Made by a program: the position numbers and the translations under genes. Positions 59,646-64,000 of a stretch of DNA of 64,000 nucleotides are shown here, one piece after another. The notes beneath the pieces were generated by a model that had not been told where the DNA came from, searched no databases, and was given only the letters and a program-made list of their open reading frames with translations. The stretch covers positions 1-64,000 of the forward strand of contig JAMWET010004114.1 in assembly GCA_024036415.1 (NCBI GenBank), in the 5' to 3' direction. This stretch comes from Prochilodus magdalenae (Eukaryota; Chordata; Actinopteri; Characiformes; Prochilodontidae). Every line of letters starts with the position of its first letter. The stretch's first letter is position 1.

Positions 59646-60098
59646 TATGCATAAGGCAAAATGCAAAACAGCACTTAGATCTCCCCCTTAGATCAGACAG
59701 AATCAATCAAAAGTTTAGGCACCCCCACCTAAGTGCATGTGGTTGGTGATCTTAAAGGCTCTACAGGCTCAACAGCTTCTACTGATCACCAACCACATGC
59801 ATTTAGGTGGGGGTGCCTACACTTTTGACTGATACTGTATATGCATAAGGCAAAATGCAAAACAGCACTTAGATCTCCCCCTTAGATCAGACAGAATCAA
59901 TCAAAAGTTTAGGCACCCCCACCTAAATGCATGTGGTTGGTGATCTTAAAGGCTCTACAGGCTCAACAGCTTCTACTGATCACCAACCACATGCATTTAG
60001 GTGGGGGTGCCTAAACTTTTGACTGATACTGTATATGCATAAGGCAAAATGCAAAACAGCACTTAGATCTCCCCCTTAGATCAGACAGAATCAATCAA
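59556..60098. repeat. Tandem 194-bp hairpin units, with loop inverted in the first
   Basis: The phrase TTAGATCAGACAG recurs at a 194-bp spacing, ending at 59700, 59894 and 60088. The second and third units each hold a 43-bp inverted repeat (AAAAGTTTAGGCACCCCCAC ... GTGGTTGGTGATC and its reverse) around a 32-nt loop bounded by GATC. In the first unit, the same 32 nt between two GATC sites is in the opposite orientation and the left arm is missing. The arms are copies of the transposon end just to the left. Confidence 0.85.
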
Positions 60099-60754
60099 AG
60101 AAGACCCAGAAAAAGTTTCATTTGAGCAGCTGGAATTCTCTAGCCTTCGTTTTTGCCTTCTTCTTCTTCTTCTCCTTCTTCTAATTATTAATACATTTCT
60201 CCACTGATTTATATTTGGTATGCCTAACTTTAATTAACAGTAACTCTTCTTCTCCCATAACATCAAAACCATATTTTTCCCTGAACTCCAGCGAATGCGT
60301 CTCTTTCATCCGCGTATTGGTGTTTTAGATCATAATTCCATAAAACAAAGTAATACTTTATTCATTAGGCTCCTCTCGCAGAACTCACAAAGCACATCTC
60401 GCTAAAGACACTCAGAGAAAAGTACAAGGCCAAGATAAACGTTTAATTGGAATTATTTGATCATCCAAAAAGCCTTAAAATGTCTTTGAAAGGAGTTTAA
60501 AAGCAAAAGCAGAAAAATGAATAAATAATAAAGTATCCGCCACTGCTTAATGTTTGACAGAAATAATAAGCCTTGATAAGTAATGGCATTAAATCCTATT
60601 TTCCTCAAAGAAAGTGATTATTAAACTGTATCGTTCACAGAACAGACGTATCTATTTTATATATTTTTGGAGATTTTATGAGCTCATCGGACAAAAAAAT
60701 GACTCAGCTTGTGTGTTTACGGTGGTAGTAACTTCGGGCTCCTGCAGATGGCGC
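60099..60754. other. Unique AT-rich intron sequence, possible conserved element
   Basis: A (TTC)n run at 60158-60182 is followed by repeat-free AT-rich sequence. 60420-60600 looks like typical intronic conserved DNA (AATTGGAATTATTTGATC), but conservation cannot be tested here. Confidence 0.4.
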
Positions 60755-61310
60755 TGCACGAGGATGATGAAACTATAAATACCTGTGTGGTGTGAGTGGC
60801 GGGATCCATAGATTGGGAGGAGGTGCTACAGTGCAGGGACTGTCTCCTTCCATGTGTTGCAAAGGGCTCCAAAGCAGATGTTAATGATTGGCTAAAGGAG
60901 TGTCAGCATGTGGGCGTGGCCAAAGACCATAGTGTGAAGGAAGTAGCTGAATCTGCAGGTGTATGGAAGCGTACGGTCATACGGGTCTACCAGCGGTGGC
61001 TAAAATCCCAGTCTACAGGAAATTCTCCTTGGAATTGTGCCAGGGAAGGCATCCACCAAATCTGGACCACCTGTGCAATACTTTAATGCATCTAGAAAGT
61101 TGGCCAGTACACGCCCAGGCCACACAAATCACAGCTGTTATTGGTGCTTGTGGAGGTGTTACACTCTATTAGGCATGTTTCAGTCACAGGTGACTCTCAT
61201 TATGTCCTGTAAAACCAGTCAAGGTGAAATTATGGATTATGGATGTAATCCCACAAATGTAGTAATTGTTATGTAGAGAAACTAGGTGGTCCTAATGCTT
61301 TTCTATAAGC
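60755..61310 (+). pseudogene. Tc1-like transposase fragment, N-terminal HTH
   Basis: Translation at 60930-61020 gives DHSVKEVAESAGVWKRTVIR, then VYQRWLKSQSTGNS. This is the helix-turn-helix DNA-binding part of a Tc1-like transposase (HLSVKEV, then RTVIRVYQRW-style). Sequence after 61030 is decayed. The right edge holds GGTGGTCCTAATGCTTTT, like a transposon end. It lacks the catalytic region and is dead. Confidence 0.65.
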
Positions 61311-62267
61311 ATTCCTTAACCAATCACAGGCGCTGACATCTCTTGCCCCGCCCACACCAGCCAGTTTTAGAGTCAGACAAACTAAGCAAGCTATAACTAA
61401 TACAGTACAAGCAACCTAGCAAGGTAGACCACTTGTCTATAGCTGCCTGTTGCCCATTTAGTCATTCAGCCGTACACTAACATTGTTCCTCCATCTGTTG
61501 ATTCCTTCATCTGTACACCAACATTATTTGTTAATCTGTCCATCTGTCCTTCTCTGCATTTGTTCGTCCCTGACTTTTTCCATCCAGTTCCTGCTTCATG
61601 AAAGCTGGCTAACATTGTAAATTCTGTATGAGGGTCGAAGCTGCCTAGGAGTGAGAGCTGTCAATCAAGCTGCTTGTTAGCCACACCCATACAGTTCTCT
61701 GATAGATCCAAACTGAGTTTTTTAAAATGTGTTTTATTATATTTATATCTAAGATTTATCCTACAAGATTTGCTGGCTATATATTAATATAATACGCACA
61801 TTTAAAGTCATAAAACCAGTTTTAATATTCTACTGTTCCACTGGTTCCTTTAAGTGGAATCAAACAACAACAATCACCAATGTGTCAAATGACTCCAAAC
61901 TGTGACAGCAAAAAAACTGCAGAGCGCTCAATCGACAGAACTGCTGTGCTATATTTGTTCATTTATGGAATTTGACACTTCAGGGTATTTAAGTGTAACA
62001 TAGTCAATCTGATTATTAGTTCATCTGAATTCTAATCAAGGAGAGCAATTGATACTGTGTTGTTATCTGTATAAGCTCTTATATGAAAGATATTAGCCCT
62101 GACGTAAAAAATATGTAATTCTACCCAATATAAACTCAAAGCACATTGAGGATGATATCTGACTGGCAGTGTAGCAGAGTGAACATTATGAATAGAAAGT
62201 AAAAAATTCATTTAACATGAACAATCAGTAAGAACGCACTGCATGTGAAAGACAATGATCATCAAAA
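61311..62267. other. Unassigned intron sequence, no gene seen
   Basis: Unique AT-rich sequence; no feature supported. Confidence 0.5.
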
Positions 62268-62983
62268 GAATAACTGCACCCAGAAGGAAGTGTCGGACTG
62301 CAGTGCTACTGGGAAGGAAGCATTGGTTAGGTTACCAGGAGCATTAAATGATGATAGACTGATATGGGCAATATTGATTGAGCTACACATACAGAAGTCT
62401 GTCTCTCAGTATGGTGTTGGGCCACCGTGTTTGCTAACCTAACATGCCAGACGTCTTGGCACGAAGTTGTAGAAGTTCCTAATAGTGTCCTATGATAATC
62501 CATCCCATGCAGCTTAAATATGAGTGACACTAGGCCTTCTGGACGTGTAACGCGTCACACCAAACCGTTCATCTTGGCGCTGATCGTGGTGCCATGGATT
62601 TCTTGGTCTCCACCACCAAGACAAAAGCAAGACTCGTCCCTGAAGATGACCCACAAGTCACTCCATGATAGTCTTGCACGACACCATTGAAGTATTTGTT
62701 GGCAATGACGTGATGTTAAGGGCAGTTGTCGTAATGGCATGTAGTCCTGTGTCTTGCAGCCAGGGGCCAACGGTGATGGCACTAACAGGATGACTTACAG
62801 AGGGGATTATTGCTCACTGGATGGCTGTTGGGTCAGTCAGGTACAGTGATAAGACCCATCTTTGCCTACGTCACATGCATAACCAAGCATGAGCTTGAAT
62901 CATTCATATGTCTCACAATGTCAAACCTACCCATCGAATTTCATTCCTGCCGGTTGATTCCTTTTGGGTGCAGCTACTTGTGG
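62268..62983 (-). mobile_element. Tc1-like element with both ends, internally deleted
   Basis: Ends are AACTGCACCCAGAAGGAA (left) and TTTTGGGTGCAGCTACTTG (right), an inverted pair. The minus strand keeps WSDLWVIFRDESCFCLGGGD, the first-Asp region of the transposase, near 62640. It is about 716 bp, with stops and deletions. This copy gives the best view of the family's terminal repeats. Confidence 0.8.
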
Positions 62984-63046
62984 AACAGTTCTTTTCACCA
63001 TGTATAAAATTATAAGTATAAAAATCAGCCAGCCTTTATTACATAC

Positions 63047-64000
63047 CTGTAAATGAGGATTTCATCTGTGGAGCTGTTGTACTGGATCTGGTACATGCGA
63101 ACCCCAGGAATATGGCTTTGTGAAGGCCAACGGACGGTGGCTGATGTGGAAGTAATTTCAGTCACGCTGACCCTGTGCTCGGCCCGTGGCTGCCCTCCTC
63201 CGCTGCTGTTGGACTTAATTGAGGTGGGCATGTCTGAGGGTCCGGGCTCAGGCTCCAGTTTGGGGTCATAATGTGGTGAGGGGTTGACCACCAGTTCCAC
63301 CGGAGCAGTCGCCTCCCCTGCCGCATTGGAGGCTATGCAGGTGAAGACACCCGAGTCTTTGACTGTGGCGGTCAGGATGTCCAGTGAGCCGTTCTCAAAG
63401 GCGGTGGTACGGGACGTGTTTCCGATCAGTTTTCCATCAGGGCTGACCCAGTGTGTGGTGGGCTCAGGGTCACCTACCGAGCGACACCTCAGGCTGACCT
63501 CTTGACCCTCCATCACAAACATTTTGGAGGTGTGACGGGTGATCATGGGAGGCTCGCACACAAACTCCTCCTCGCGGATGGTCCAGAAGTACTTTCCGGC
63601 CAGCTCTTTGGGGGAAGCGCAGGTTTCTAGATCATCCTCGCGCGTCAGCCGCCGCAGCCACACCAGCTCACAGTTGCAGTGCAGCGGGTTGCCCCCAAAA
63701 CTCAACACGAGGGCTGTTAGAGGCGATCCCTTCATTTTGGCGTAGACTGGGATCCGTAAGAACAGCGGGTCTGGTGGAATCTTCTTCAGCTTGTTGGATG
63801 TCATGTCCAGCCTGGCCAGCTTGTGCAGATTTGAGAAAATCCCCTCCGGCACAAACTCGATGAGATTGTGGTCCAGGCTTAGAGTGTTGACGCTGGCCAG
63901 AAGGGCTATGGTGTCCCACGGGACGTCCACCAGATTGTTATAAGACAGGTCCAGGTCCTCCAGGGTCTCCAGAAAATCCTGAAAGTAAGAGTAGGCAAAG
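63047..64000 (-). CDS. lrfn3: lrfn3-like, internal coding exon (LRRs, LRRCT, Ig, FN3 start), runs off the window
   Basis: Open from the right edge to the donor CAG|GTATGT at 63046; 317 full codons plus two bases are visible, counted from 63999. Residues 1-80 are LRRs (LEDLDLSYNNL, NTLSLDHNLIEFVPEGIF, LARLDMTSNKL). Residues 104-150 are the LRRCT cap, NPLHCNCELVWLRRL with Cys 108, 110, 127 and 148. An Ig domain follows with Cys 172 and 221 (VSLRCR, GVFTCIASNAAGEAT). FN3 starts near 276 (VSVTEITSTSATVRW, MYQIQYNSS) and is completed by the exon at 36514. N-glycosylation sequons are seen (NTS, NGS, NSS twice). The extracellular part works in trans-synaptic adhesion in known family members. The signal peptide and first LRRs lie outside the window. 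The frame is intact with no stops. Confidence 0.93.

Larger units (their letters stand above)
36515..63046 (-). other. lrfn3: lrfn3 intron, 26.5 kb, phase 2
   Basis: Bounded by donor TACAG|GTATGT (exon end at 63047) and acceptor CTGTCTCAG|GATG (exon start at 36514), both minus strand. The split codon AG|G gives Arg and the joined protein reads ILIYR-MIPAS, the sequence expected within the FN3 domain of this family. The intron is filled with transposons and tandem arrays, listed separately. No other supported gene lies inside it. Confidence 0.9.

Noticed and set aside
63053..63745. Plus-strand frames opposite the lrfn3 exon
   Set aside because: Shadow frames of the GC-rich coding exon; the minus strand carries the recognisable LRRCT, Ig and FN3 domains.
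1..64000. A new multi-gene defence or biosynthetic system
   Set aside because: Only one real gene is present. The rest is repeats, dead transposons and non-coding sequence, so no such system is supported.

Overview
The window looks like a piece of a teleost fish chromosome. The evidence is one spliced vertebrate-type gene, many fossils of Tc1-like transposons, tRNA-derived SINEs with the fish tail (GGATAAGAGCGTCAGCTAAATG), fish LINE 3' ends, and very long microsatellites and minisatellites. An otophysan fish (characin or catfish relative) would fit the repeat families, but that placement is inference from memory of those families, not a database result.

Only one protein-coding gene is well supported. 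It is a minus-strand member of the LRFN/SALM family of synaptic adhesion proteins, best matching lrfn3. Its penultimate coding exon (LRRs, LRRCT, Ig, first part of FN3) runs from 63047 past the right edge of the window. Its last coding exon (rest of FN3, transmembrane helix, short cytoplasmic tail, TAA stop) is 35959-36514. Donor and acceptor match exactly and join in phase 2 to recreate the family's Y-R-M-I-P junction. The 26.5 kb intron between them (36515-63046) holds most of the right half of the window. The 5' exons lie beyond 64000.

Layout. 1-35.9 kb is downstream of lrfn3 and has no convincing gene. It holds a CA microsatellite (1.96-2.55 kb), a palindromic Tc1-like relic (3.3-4.5 kb), a 3.7 kb array of a 25-bp unit inside a 5 kb A/C-rich, G-poor block (5.0-10.05 kb), AT-rich arrays of a 21/42-bp unit (10.9-17.1 kb), a LINE fragment (17.3 kb), a DNA transposon carrying four internal repeats of about 220 bp (19.8-20.8 kb), a 1.8 kb array of a 54-bp unit (23.0-24.8 kb), and a small Tc1-like element with intact ends (26.4 kb). 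A less repetitive stretch at 28-33 kb has one small ORF of unknown status. 36.5-63.0 kb is the lrfn3 intron. It holds two (GTGA)n arrays (37.2-38.6 and 39.8-40.7 kb), SINEs, two LINE 3' ends, a long-inverted-repeat element (46.5-47.6 kb), a purine tract (49.8-50.4 kb), a 21-bp array (50.7-51.4 kb), a solo LTR with a SINE inside it (52.9-53.7 kb), unique sequence that may be conserved regulatory DNA (54.3-55.5 kb), a 26-bp array (56.6-58.3 kb), and a tandem set of hairpin units with a flipped loop (59.6-60.1 kb).

I did not find a new multi-gene system. The most interesting structure is in the repeats: higher-order periodicity in at least three arrays, a loop inversion in hairpin repeats, and simple-repeat expansion next to a SINE tail. 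All long ORFs outside lrfn3 fall in tandem repeats and I reject them as genes.
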